The position numbers and the translations under genes are program-made. Below are positions 36,309 to 44,465 of a DNA stretch of 64,000 nt, piece by piece. Source of the stretch: Pseudomonas citronellolis. Lineage in GTDB: Bacteria; Pseudomonadota; Gammaproteobacteria; Pseudomonadales; Pseudomonadaceae. The stretch is from positions 62,001-126,000 of the forward strand of contig NZ_FOLS01000005.1 in NCBI RefSeq assembly GCF_900112375.1, in the 5' to 3' direction. Positions within the stretch are counted from its first letter, which is position 1. The number at the start of each line of letters is the position of its first letter. The notes beneath the pieces are model-generated. The model was given only the letters and a program-made list of their open reading frames with translations. It did not search any database and was not told the origin of the DNA.

Positions 36309-36974
36309 TTAGTAGGCGTAGCGCCTGAGCATCCGGGCTTCGATCACGCCGACCAGGCGGGTCAGCGGGAAAGCCACGAGGAAGTAGATGACCGCGACGG
36401 CGGAGAGGAACTCGACCGGCCGCGCGGTGCTGTTGGAGATGTTCTGGCCGACGAACATCAGGTCGGCGACGCCGACGGAGGAGATCAGCGCGCTCTCCTT
36501 GAACAGGCTGACGACGTTCGACAGCAGCGGCGGCACCGCGCGCAGCAGCGCCTGCGGGAACACCACGTAGAGCACCTTCACCCGCGGCGTCAGGCCCAGA
36601 GCGGTGCAGGCGTCGTGCTGCTCGCCGGCGATGGACTTGAGCGCGCCGCGGAAGGTCTCGCTGGTGATGGCCGCCATGTACAGCGTCAGCGAGATCACCA
36701 CCGAGACGTAGGGCGGGATGTCCAGGCCGAACACCACCGGGAAGCAGAAGAACACCCAGAACAGCTGGATCAGCAGCGGTGTGCCGCGGAAGAACTCGAC
36801 GAACAGCGTCACCGGCAGCTTCAGCAGGCGGCTGCGCACGTTGCGCAGCAGGGCCAGGACGAAGCCGGCCAGGCTGCCGATGAGGGCGCAGCCGAGGGTG
36901 AAGGCGAGGGTCAGGGCCAGGCCCTTGAGCAGCACCTGCCAGTAGGAGAAGACGACGGAAAAATCGAGGCTCAT
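36309..36974 (-). CDS. Polar amino acid ABC transporter permease
   Basis: A 221-residue HisM/GltK-type permease with five hydrophobic segments. The EAA-loop sequence DACTALGLTPRVKVLYVVFPQAL contacts the ATPase. It pairs with the permease encoded 10 bp upstream, the ATPase and the binding protein, forming an importer that most likely carries hydroxyproline or a related cyclic amino acid, judging by the catabolic genes in the same operon. Confidence 0.9.
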   Translation of the reverse strand: MSLDFSVVFSYWQVLLKGLALTLAFTLGCALIGSLAGFVLALLRNVRSRLLKLPVTLFVEFFRGTPLLIQLFWVFFCFPVVFGLDIPPYVSVVISLTLYMAAITSETFRGALKSIAGEQHDACTALGLTPRVKVLYVVFPQALLRAVPPLLSNVVSLFKESALISSVGVADLMFVGQNISNSTARPVEFLSAVAVIYFLVAFPLTRLVGVIEARMLRRYAY

Positions 36975-36984
36975 GGCGGTTTCC

Positions 36985-37656
36985 TCAGCGCTGCGTCGCC
37001 AGGTCCTGGCGCCGTTCGAGGTACTGCACCAACTGGCCGATGGGCAGCGACAGGGCGAAGTAGACGAGGGCGATCAGGGTGTAGGTTTCCAGGGGGCGGT
37101 AGGCCTCGGTGGCCAGGCTCTTGCCGACATACATCAGGTCGGACACCGCGACTATCGCCACCAGGGCGCTCTGCTGCAGGCTGCCGATGCCGTTGGTCAT
37201 CAGCACCGGCACCGCGCTGCGCAGGGCCTGCGGCAGCACCACGTAGAGCGTGCGCTGCCAGGGCTTCAGGCCCAGGGCGACGCAGGCGTCCAGGTGCTCG
37301 CGCGGCACCGCCTGCACGCCGGCGCGGTAGGCCTCGGCGTTGAACGCGGTGAGGTTCAGGCCCAGGGCCAGGAAGCCCATGGCGATGGGGTCGATGAACA
37401 CGTTGAAGAGCATCGGCACGCAGTAGAAGAACCAGACGATCTGCAGCAGCGCCGGGGTGCAGCGGAAGAACTCGATGAACAGCTGCGCCGGCCAGCGGAC
37501 GAAGAACCAGCGGCTGAGGGTCATCAGGCACAGGCCGAAGCCGCAGACCAGGCCGATCAGGTTCGACACCAAGGCCAGCTCCAGGGTGACCTTCAGGCCG
37601 CCGAGCAGCGCCGGCAGGCTGCCGCTCAAGAAATGGAAGTCGAATTGGTAATTCAT
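36985..37656 (-). CDS. Polar amino acid ABC transporter permease
   Basis: A 223-residue permease homologous to the next gene, with the EAA-loop LDACVALGLKPWQRTLYVVLPQAL. The two probably form the heterodimeric membrane channel of the operon's amino acid importer. The spacing of 10 bp on each side indicates cotranscription. Confidence 0.9.
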   Translation of the reverse strand: MNYQFDFHFLSGSLPALLGGLKVTLELALVSNLIGLVCGFGLCLMTLSRWFFVRWPAQLFIEFFRCTPALLQIVWFFYCVPMLFNVFIDPIAMGFLALGLNLTAFNAEAYRAGVQAVPREHLDACVALGLKPWQRTLYVVLPQALRSAVPVLMTNGIGSLQQSALVAIVAVSDLMYVGKSLATEAYRPLETYTLIALVYFALSLPIGQLVQYLERRQDLATQR

Positions 37657-37666
37657 GGCGCCGCCC

Positions 37667-38488
37667 TCAATCCAGGTGCACGACCTTTTCCAGGAACTCG
37701 CGGGTGCGGGCTTCCCTGGGTTGGCTGAAGATCTGCTCTGGCGGGCCCTGCTCGACCACCTTGCCGTTGGCGCAGAACACCACGCGGGTGGCGATGTGGC
37801 GGGCGAAGTGCATGTCGTGGGTGACGATGATCATCGCCATCTTCTGCTCGGCCAGCTGCAGCATCACGTTCTGCACCTCGATGACCATCTCCGGGTCCAG
37901 CGCCGAGGTGACTTCGTCGAACAGCATCAGCTTGGGTTCGAGCATCAGCGCGCGGGCGATGGCCACGCGCTGCTTCTGGCCGCCGGAGAGCTGGCTGGGG
38001 TAGGCGTGCAGCTTGCTCTCCAGGCCCAGGCGGGCGAGGTAGGCGCGGGCCTTCTCCGTGGCCGCGGCCCGGGACAGGCCATGGACCTTGCACGGGGCGA
38101 GAATCAGGTTGCCCAGCACCGACAGGTGCGGGAACAGCGTGTAGTGCTGGAAGACCATGCCGATCTGCGTGCGCAGCGCCTCGTTCAGCGGCTTGCCGCG
38201 GCGCTGGCCGCCGCTGATGTAGGGCTGGCCCTGGAAGGCGATGCTGCCGCCCTGGATGCCCTCCAGGCCCATCAGCACCCGCAGCAGCGAGCTCTTGCCG
38301 CTGCCGGACGGGCCGATGATGACCAGGCGGTCGTCGGCGCGCATGTCCAGGTCCATGTTGTCCATCACCACCAGCTGTTCGCCGTAGGCCTTGCACACGC
38401 CTCGGAGCTGGATGAAGTCGCCGCCGGCGGTGGAATCCGGGGCGAACGGAGCCTGTGGCTGGGCAGCCACCAAACGCGGGGTATTCAT
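37667..38488 (-). CDS. Amino acid ABC transporter ATP-binding protein
   Basis: A 273-residue GlnQ-type ATPase: Walker A GPSGSGKSS at residues 59-67, signature LSGGQKQRVAIARAL, Walker B LMLFDEVTSALDPE and the switch histidine in VTHDM. An N-terminal extension of about 25 residues precedes the usual start of the domain. It energises the two permeases encoded immediately downstream. Confidence 0.93.
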   Translation of the reverse strand: MNTPRLVAAQPQAPFAPDSTAGGDFIQLRGVCKAYGEQLVVMDNMDLDMRADDRLVIIGPSGSGKSSLLRVLMGLEGIQGGSIAFQGQPYISGGQRRGKPLNEALRTQIGMVFQHYTLFPHLSVLGNLILAPCKVHGLSRAAATEKARAYLARLGLESKLHAYPSQLSGGQKQRVAIARALMLEPKLMLFDEVTSALDPEMVIEVQNVMLQLAEQKMAMIIVTHDMHFARHIATRVVFCANGKVVEQGPPEQIFSQPREARTREFLEKVVHLD

Positions 38489-38542
38489 GGGCGGTGTTCT
38501 CCGCGGGGGCCGCCGTTGCGCGGCCCCCGGTGTCGGCGGGAG

Positions 38543-39382
38543 TTACTTGGCGGCGGTCTTGGCGTTGACTTCGGCGGAGGCCTTGTCGACCAGGCGGTCG
38601 ATCTCGCCGGTCTCGCGGCGCTGGGTCACGTAGATGTTCAGCACCTGCAGGTCCGCCGCGGAGATGTCGCGGCGCATGCCGAAGGCCACGCCCTGCTTGG
38701 CCAGGGCCGGCTTGGGCAGGACTTCCCTGGCCCAGTCGTTGGCCATGGCGAACAGGTGGTTGGTGTCGCTGGCGTCGACCAGCACGTCGGCGCGCCGCGA
38801 CATCAGCGCCAGGCGCGTTTCGTCCATGCCCGGCAGGCGCATGACGGTACCCTGCCTGAGCACAGAGGAAATCGCCTTGTCCTGGGCGGTGCCGGACATC
38901 ACCGCGAAGGTCACGCCGGGCTTGTCGTAGTCGGCGATGGCGTTGCCGGCGCCGCTGAACTTGGGGTTCTCCTTGTTCACCACCAGCGACACCTGGTAGT
39001 CGGTGGCCGGCGCCGAGAAGGCCACCGCCAGGGCGCGCTCGGGCGTCTGGTTGAGGGCCATGGCCAGGTCCCACTTGCCGCTCTGCAGGCCGGCGACGAG
39101 GTTGTCCCAGTTGGTGTCGACGAACTCCACCTTGACCTTCAGCACCTTCTCGCCGAAGTCGCGGCACAGGTCGACGAAGTAGCCGCTGTACTGGCCGCTG
39201 CTGGCGTCACGCATCACATAGGGCGCGGCGACCGCCGCGCCGCAGCGCAATACGCCGGCCTTCTGCACGCCCTGCCACATGGACGTATCGGCGGCCTGGG
39301 ACGGGGTCTGGGTGAGCAGCGCGCCGACGGCGGCCGCGCAGGCGAGGGCCTTGCGGATGGAGCGGGGGAACATACGAGCCAT
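38543..39382 (-). CDS. Periplasmic amino acid-binding protein of ABC transporter
   Basis: A 279-residue family 3 solute-binding protein with a signal peptide (RSIRKALACAAAVGALL, cleaved near PSQAAD). The two lobes contain the GYFVDLCRDFGEKVL and WDLAMALNQTPERA landmarks. The ATG at 39382 has GGAGAGG 8 bp upstream; a longer frame from 39427 would put extra residues before the signal peptide. It is the first gene of the hydroxyproline operon, so the region 39383-39772 holds that operon's promoter. Confidence 0.9.
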   Translation of the reverse strand: MARMFPRSIRKALACAAAVGALLTQTPSQAADTSMWQGVQKAGVLRCGAAVAAPYVMRDASSGQYSGYFVDLCRDFGEKVLKVKVEFVDTNWDNLVAGLQSGKWDLAMALNQTPERALAVAFSAPATDYQVSLVVNKENPKFSGAGNAIADYDKPGVTFAVMSGTAQDKAISSVLRQGTVMRLPGMDETRLALMSRRADVLVDASDTNHLFAMANDWAREVLPKPALAKQGVAFGMRRDISAADLQVLNIYVTQRRETGEIDRLVDKASAEVNAKTAAK

Positions 39383-39772
39383 TTTGACCTCTCCGTAAAT
39401 TTGTTTTTGTAGGCAGAAGGCAAACAACTTTCATCGCTGTGTGGTGTGTTGTGCGCTTTGATGTGTGCAGCGATGTATTCAGCGTATGGGCGATGGGCAA
39501 AACCTGTCAACAGAGGTCGCGGGCTTTTTCTTCAGCGAATGACCGGGCGGTCGGCTGCGTCGGCCGGGCACAGGGTGCAATGGTCGGTCGCGTCAGGCCG
39601 CCAAGCGGCCGCCGACGCGCGCCGGAGGCGGGCTGGGGCGCTGGGGAAAGGGATTGAAGGGGGAGGGCTTGCGTGAGGTTTTTGAAACCTGAAGGTGAGA
39701 AAAAGCGTACTCAACCAATCTATCGGGGCGAGGTGAGCGGCACGGGGCGGCTGGGCCGCCGCCCCGGCTGGC
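39383..39772 (-). promoter_or_regulatory. Upstream region of the hydroxyproline operon
   Basis: A 390-bp gap between the IclR gene end and the binding-protein gene. The 120 bp nearest the gene is AT-rich compared with the rest of the window and lacks REPs, as expected for a promoter. A perfect inverted repeat AGGTTT-TTG-AAACCT is at 39676-39690. A GC-rich stem GGGGCGGC...GCCGCCCC near 39744-39765 may help end the IclR transcript. No sigma-54 type element is seen on this strand. Confidence 0.5.
39676..39690. promoter_or_regulatory. Operator-like inverted repeat
   Basis: AGGTTT-TTG-AAACCT has perfect 6-bp arms and lies about 290 bp upstream of the binding-protein start. It is a candidate site for the IclR or GntR regulator of this neighbourhood; neither assignment is demonstrated by the sequence. 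Confidence 0.35.
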
Positions 39773-40528
39773 CTAGAGCACCAGCTCGGCGGAAATGGCC
39801 GCCGCGGTCTCCCGCAACAGGCCCAGGTAGCGGCCTTCCGCGCTGGGCGTGGCCAGCACCGCCTCCGGGCCGGACAGGTTGATGGCGGCCACCACCTGGC
39901 CGCTGCGGTCGCGGATGGCGGTGGCGATGGCGGTGGAGTAGTCCGAGCGGTGCAGCACCCAGCCGCGTTCGCGGTCCTCGGCGATGGTGTGCTGCAGTTC
40001 CAGCAGGGTGCGCGGCGCCGGCGGCGGGTAGTCGTCCAGGCGCACCTGCTGGTAGAGCTGGGCCAGGCCGTCCTCGTCCAGGGCGGTGAGCAGCACCCGG
40101 CCCAGGGCGGTGACGTGGCAGGGCAGGCGGGTGCCCACCGGGATGTTCACCGTCAGCCGCTGCGGGGCGAAGGCGCGGTAGATATACAGGCTGTCGGTCT
40201 GCTCGCGGATGCTCAGGTGGCACGACAGCGAGGTGCTGTCGCGCAGGGCGTTGAGGTGCGGCAGGGCGATTTCCACGATGTCGCGGCTGCACAGGTAGGC
40301 GAAGCCGTCGGAGATCACCCGCGCGCCCAGTTCGTACTGGTTGCGCTCCAGGCGGTTCAGGTAGCCCATGTCCTGCAGCGTCTGGACGATGCGGTAGAGC
40401 GCCGAGGGGCTCACCCCCAGGCGCTCGGCCATCTCGTTCATGCCCAGGCTGCGTTGGCGGGCGTTGAACAGCCCGAGCAGGTTCAGGCCGCGTTCCAGGG
40501 CCGGCACGCGGTAGTCGCTTTCACTCAT
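39773..40528 (-). CDS. IclR-family transcriptional regulator
   Basis: A 251-residue regulator with an N-terminal winged helix (MNEMAERLGVSPSALYRIVQTLQ) and a C-terminal effector domain (GTRLPCHVTALGRVLLTAL, RSDYSTAIATAIRDRSGQVVAAINLSGP). It is encoded 43 bp after mgdD on the same strand and 390 bp before the hydroxyproline operon. It could therefore be the last gene of the purU-folD-mgd transcript, a regulator of the hydroxyproline genes, or both. The effector is unknown. Confidence 0.88.
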   Translation of the reverse strand: MSESDYRVPALERGLNLLGLFNARQRSLGMNEMAERLGVSPSALYRIVQTLQDMGYLNRLERNQYELGARVISDGFAYLCSRDIVEIALPHLNALRDSTSLSCHLSIREQTDSLYIYRAFAPQRLTVNIPVGTRLPCHVTALGRVLLTALDEDGLAQLYQQVRLDDYPPPAPRTLLELQHTIAEDRERGWVLHRSDYSTAIATAIRDRSGQVVAAINLSGPEAVLATPSAEGRYLGLLRETAAAISAELVL

Positions 40529-40571
40529 GGGGCCTCCACGGCGGCGCCCGTCGCGGGGCGCCGCCGGCCGG

Positions 40572-41255
40572 TCAGTCGAGCAGGGCGTCGATGCCCACCG
40601 GGCGGCCGTCGAACTCGGCCATGGCGTCGAGCAGCGCTTCCCAGAAGTACTGCACCGAGGCGCGGTCGCAGAGGATCTGCAGGTTGGGCAGGTCGTCGTC
40701 GCTGGCGTTGATGACGATGACGTTGAGCCGCGCCGCCGAGGTCTGCGCCACCGCGCCAGGGCCGAAGGCCGCCGGGCGCAGGTCGACGCCGCAGAGCTTG
40801 GCCATCACCTGCGCGTAGTGCTCGCCGCTCAGTTGCAGCCAGGCGTGGCTGTCCTGGCGCGGCAGCAGGTAGTTGGCGCTGTCGTCCAGCTGCCAGGCGG
40901 CCTCTTCGGCGGCGACGCGCGCGCCGCCGTCGTGGAGGCTGCCCAGCAGCAGGTACTCGGTCTGCGACAGGCGCGCCACCAGGCCGCCGTCGGCCTGGCG
41001 CAGGGCGCGGTTGGGCGCCTCGGGCAGGGCGTAGCCGCGGGCCTGCAGGTAGGCGGCGGCATCGGCCCCGCGCAAACCGGCGCGGGGCAGGTTGCTCAGG
41101 TCGATCAGCGCGCAGCTGCGCAACTGCGCGTGCTCTTCCTGCTCGCCGTAGCGCGCGACTATGGCGGCGCGGCCCAGGGCGGCCAGGCGCGCGCCGCGGT
41201 GCAGCGGGTACAGCGGGCTGCGTTCGATGAAGTCTTCGGCTTTCAGGCTGGACAT
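40572..41255 (-). CDS. mgdD: N-methylglutamate dehydrogenase subunit D (sarcosine oxidase gamma-like)
   Basis: A 227-residue SoxG-family protein, a GcvT-fold relative that shapes the folate/iminium channel in heterotetrameric sarcosine oxidases. Its identity as mgdD rather than soxG rests on linkage to gmaS-mgsABC and on the altered delta subunit in this operon. It starts 3 bp after the alpha subunit gene. The order beta-delta-alpha-gamma is the same in sox and mgd operons, so order alone does not distinguish them. Confidence 0.78.
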   Translation of the reverse strand: MSSLKAEDFIERSPLYPLHRGARLAALGRAAIVARYGEQEEHAQLRSCALIDLSNLPRAGLRGADAAAYLQARGYALPEAPNRALRQADGGLVARLSQTEYLLLGSLHDGGARVAAEEAAWQLDDSANYLLPRQDSHAWLQLSGEHYAQVMAKLCGVDLRPAAFGPGAVAQTSAARLNVIVINASDDDLPNLQILCDRASVQYFWEALLDAMAEFDGRPVGIDALLD

Positions 41256-41258
41256 GGT

Positions 41259-44162
41259 TCAGAGCTCCTGGCGCAGGTTCTGCGGGTCGTAGAAGGGCAG
41301 TTGGACGACGGTGGCGCGCACCACCGCGCCGCCCTCCACGCGGATCGGGATCTGCATCCCCGGGGTGGCCTGGTGGGCGCCGGCGTAGGCCAGGCCGACG
41401 ATCTGGCCGAGGCTCTGCGAGTACTCGCAGGAGGTGACGTTGCCGCTGATGTCGGCGCCGTCGAGCACCAGGTGGCCCTCCAGCGGCTGGGCGCTGCCCT
41501 GGGGCAGGACGAAGCCCACCAGCTTGCGCTTGAGCGGCTGCGCCTCGAGGATTTCGATGGAGCGCTTGCCGACGAAGAACGGCTTCTTGCGGCCGATCGC
41601 CCACTGCATGTCGATCTCCGCCGGGTGGGTCATGCCGTCGGTGTCCTGGCCGATGATCACGTGGCCCTTCTCCAGGCGCAGCAGGCGCTGGGTCTCCACG
41701 CCGAAGGGGCGGATGCCGTGCTTGGCGCCGGCTTCCATCAGCGCGTCCCACAGGCGCTCGGCGAAGCGCGCCGGCACGTGGACCTCGTAGCCCAGCTCGC
41801 CGACGAAGCCCACCCGCAGGATGCGCGCCGGGATGCCGGCCACCTTGCCGCTGCGCACGCCCAGGTAGGGGAAGGCTGCGGCGGACAGGTCGACGTCGTC
41901 GCAGAGCTTGGCCAGCACCTGGCGCGACAGCGGGCCGGCCAGGTTCACCGCGGCCAGCGCGGCGGTGACGTTGGCGATGTCCACGTTGAGGCGCCACTGC
42001 GCGTTCCACTTGAGCATCTGCTGGTAGATGCGGTCGACGCCGCTGGTGGTGGCGGTGACGTAGAAGTGCCGCTCGCCCAGGCGCGCGCACACGCCGTCGT
42101 CGATCACCACGCCGTGCTCGTTGGTCATCAGCGCGTAGCGGGTGCGGCCGACGGCCAGCTTGGCGAAGCCGAAGGTGTACAGGCGCTCCAGCAGCTCGGC
42201 GGCGTCGGGGCCGCGCACGTCCAGGCCGCCGAGGGTCGAGACGTCGATCAGGCCGACCTGTTCGCGCACGTGGAGGGCCTCTTCCTGCATGCAGCGCTCG
42301 CGATCCTCGGCCTTGCCGTAGAAGGCCGGGCGCTGCCAGATGCCGGCGGGCATCATCTTCGCCCCGGCCTCGACATGGCGGCGGTGCATGGGTGTCTGCC
42401 GGTAGGGGTCGAAGGCGCGGCCGGCGACGTGGGCGAGCTTCTCCGCCTCGAACGGCGGGCGCGCGGTGGTCACGCCGGTTTCGCCGATGCCGCGGCCGGT
42501 GGCCTGGGCCACCAGGCGCGCGGTGGGCAGCGCCGAGTGGCGGCCCTGGGACGGGCCCATGCCGACCGTGGAGAAGCGCTTGACCAGCTGCACGTCGCGG
42601 TAGCCGCTGCGGGTGGCGTTGACGATGTCGCGCACCTGCAGGTCCTCGTCGAAGTCGACGAAGTCCTTGCCCTTGGGGTGGGGGAAGATCGGCCAGGGGA
42701 AGTTCACCTGCGCCTCGCCGGCGAAGGCGGCCGGCGCCGGCGCGTCCAGGCCCAGCGTGGCGAGGGCCGCGGCGGCGCCACGGGCACCGTCGGCGAGCAC
42801 GTTGCCCAGGGCGTGGCGGCCGTTCACCGAGCCGGCGATGTCCAGCCCGGCGGGCAGGCCGCTGATGGCGAACTCGGCGCGCTCCTCCTCGTAGGCCAGC
42901 TTGCCGCCGGCCTGGCACAGCAGCTGGTAGACCGGCATGTAGCCGGCGGACATGCACAGCAGGTCGCAGGCCAGCTGCGTGCCTTGCGCGGCGACCTCGC
43001 CCTGGCCGGCGATGCGGCGGATGTCGACGCCGCTGACGTGGCGCATGCCGGCCTCGTGCAGGGCTTCGTAGACGGTGCTGCCGACGTGCAGCGGGATGTG
43101 CCGGCGCTGCAGTTCGGCGGCCAGCTCGGTGTCGGCCGGGGCGGCGCGCATGTCCACCACCGCGGCCACCTCCACGCCCTGTTCCTGCAGGTCGAGGGCG
43201 GCCAGGTAGCCGTCGTCGTTGCCGGTGAGGACCACGGCGCGCTTGCCCGGCTTCACCGCGTAGAGCTTCATCAGCCGCTGCGCGGCGCTGGTCAGCAGCA
43301 CGCCGGGCAGGTCGTTGTTGCGGAACACCACCGGCTGGTCGAAGGAGCCGGCGGCCACCAGGCAGCGGGTGGCGCGCACCTTGTACATGCGCTTGTGCTG
43401 GATGACCGGTAGGTAGTTGTCGGTGAACCAGGCGTTGCAGGTGGCCTGGGTCAGCACCTGGATGTTCGGGTGGCCCTCGACGGCGCCCACCAGCTCGGCG
43501 CGCAGCGCGGCGGCGCGGCGGCCGGCGATGTCGAAGCGGGCGTAGTTCAGCGAGCCGCCGAGCACCGGCTGCTGCTCCACCAGCAGCACCCTGGCCCCGG
43601 CGTTGGCGGCGTCCAGCGCGGCGCGCAGGCCGGCGGGGCCGGCGCCGATCACCGCCAGGTCGACGAACAGGTAGGCCTTGTCGTAGTACTGCGGCTTGAA
43701 GTCCAGGTCGAGCACGCCCAGGCCGGCCTTCTTGCGGATCAGCGGTTCCCAGACCTTCCACATGCCCTTGGGCTTGTAGAACGAGCGGTAGTAGAAGCCC
43801 ACCGGCATGAAGCGCGAGAACTTGCCCAGGTAGGCGTCGCGGTCGTCGTCGAGGCTGCCGGAGAAGTTCTGGCCTTCCACCGCCAGGCCTTCGCGGGCGG
43901 GGTGCATGTCGGCCAGCACGTTGGGCTCGTCGGGCAACTGCACCAGGGCGTTGGCGTCCTGCCCGGCGAGGGTCAGCGGGCCGCGCGGGCGGTGGTACTT
44001 GAACGAGCGCGAGAGCAGCCAGCGGCCGTTGCCGAGCAGGGCGCTGGCGATGCTGTCGCCCTCGTAGCCCTGGTAGTCGCGGCCGTCGAAGGAGAAGCGC
44101 AGCGGCCGCGTGCGGTCGATCAGCAGGCCCATGGGGGCGGGCAGGCGGGTGAGGGCGCTCAT
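41259..44162 (-). CDS. mgdC: N-methylglutamate dehydrogenase subunit C (sarcosine oxidase alpha-like)
   Basis: A 967-residue SoxA-type subunit. It starts with the [2Fe-2S]-ferredoxin-like domain relic (YEGDSIASALLGNGRWLLSR) and has a Rossmann domain with GAGPAG at 173-178. The C-terminal ~370 residues are a GcvT-like tetrahydrofolate-binding domain (GKRSIEILEAQPLKRKLVG near the end). In the proposed role the complex oxidises N-methylglutamate, and this domain passes the methyl carbon to tetrahydrofolate. I set the ATG at 44162, overlapping the delta gene by 4 bp. Ordinary sarcosine oxidase remains the alternative. Confidence 0.8.
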   Translation of the reverse strand: MSALTRLPAPMGLLIDRTRPLRFSFDGRDYQGYEGDSIASALLGNGRWLLSRSFKYHRPRGPLTLAGQDANALVQLPDEPNVLADMHPAREGLAVEGQNFSGSLDDDRDAYLGKFSRFMPVGFYYRSFYKPKGMWKVWEPLIRKKAGLGVLDLDFKPQYYDKAYLFVDLAVIGAGPAGLRAALDAANAGARVLLVEQQPVLGGSLNYARFDIAGRRAAALRAELVGAVEGHPNIQVLTQATCNAWFTDNYLPVIQHKRMYKVRATRCLVAAGSFDQPVVFRNNDLPGVLLTSAAQRLMKLYAVKPGKRAVVLTGNDDGYLAALDLQEQGVEVAAVVDMRAAPADTELAAELQRRHIPLHVGSTVYEALHEAGMRHVSGVDIRRIAGQGEVAAQGTQLACDLLCMSAGYMPVYQLLCQAGGKLAYEEERAEFAISGLPAGLDIAGSVNGRHALGNVLADGARGAAAALATLGLDAPAPAAFAGEAQVNFPWPIFPHPKGKDFVDFDEDLQVRDIVNATRSGYRDVQLVKRFSTVGMGPSQGRHSALPTARLVAQATGRGIGETGVTTARPPFEAEKLAHVAGRAFDPYRQTPMHRRHVEAGAKMMPAGIWQRPAFYGKAEDRERCMQEEALHVREQVGLIDVSTLGGLDVRGPDAAELLERLYTFGFAKLAVGRTRYALMTNEHGVVIDDGVCARLGERHFYVTATTSGVDRIYQQMLKWNAQWRLNVDIANVTAALAAVNLAGPLSRQVLAKLCDDVDLSAAAFPYLGVRSGKVAGIPARILRVGFVGELGYEVHVPARFAERLWDALMEAGAKHGIRPFGVETQRLLRLEKGHVIIGQDTDGMTHPAEIDMQWAIGRKKPFFVGKRSIEILEAQPLKRKLVGFVLPQGSAQPLEGHLVLDGADISGNVTSCEYSQSLGQIVGLAYAGAHQATPGMQIPIRVEGGAVVRATVVQLPFYDPQNLRQEL

Positions 44163-44455
44163 TGGGCGGTCTCCTGCGGGGCGAAGTCGATGCGGCGGTC
44201 GAAGATTTCCTTCGGGTCGAAGGTGCGGATCACCTGGTCGGTGACGGTGTGGCGCTCGGCCAGGAACCAGTAGCTGGAGGCGTTGTGCAGCCACCACTCG
44301 AGCACCACGCCGGCGGCGTTGTCGCTGTTGAACACGTAGTCGGCCCACTCGGTGTCGGAGCAGCTGGCCGGGTCGGGCATGCGCTTGAATTCGCCGCCGT
44401 AGGTGAACTCGCTGATGTTGCGGGGCCCGTTGAGCGGGCAGGTCATGATCTTCAT
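44159..44455 (-). CDS. mgdB: N-methylglutamate dehydrogenase subunit B (sarcosine oxidase delta-like), zinc site altered
   Basis: A 98-residue SoxD-family protein (CPLNGPRNISEFTYGGEF at the N terminus). Sarcosine oxidase delta subunits bind zinc with two cysteines of CPxC, a histidine and a later cysteine. Here Cys6 and His57 remain, but the second cysteine is Asn9 and the last ligand position is Ser61. The classical zinc site is therefore broken, which points away from a standard sarcosine oxidase and toward the N-methylglutamate dehydrogenase variant. It overlaps mgdC by 4 bp and follows mgdA by 10 bp. Confidence 0.78.
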   Translation of the reverse strand: MKIMTCPLNGPRNISEFTYGGEFKRMPDPASCSDTEWADYVFNSDNAAGVVLEWWLHNASSYWFLAERHTVTDQVIRTFDPKEIFDRRIDFAPQETAQ

Positions 44456-44465
44456 CTGCGCATCC

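Noticed and set aside
40527..43412. A 961-residue open frame on the plus strand
   Set aside because: It is antisense to mgdC/mgdD and has shadow-frame composition; the minus-strand proteins carry conserved FAD/NAD and GcvT motifs.
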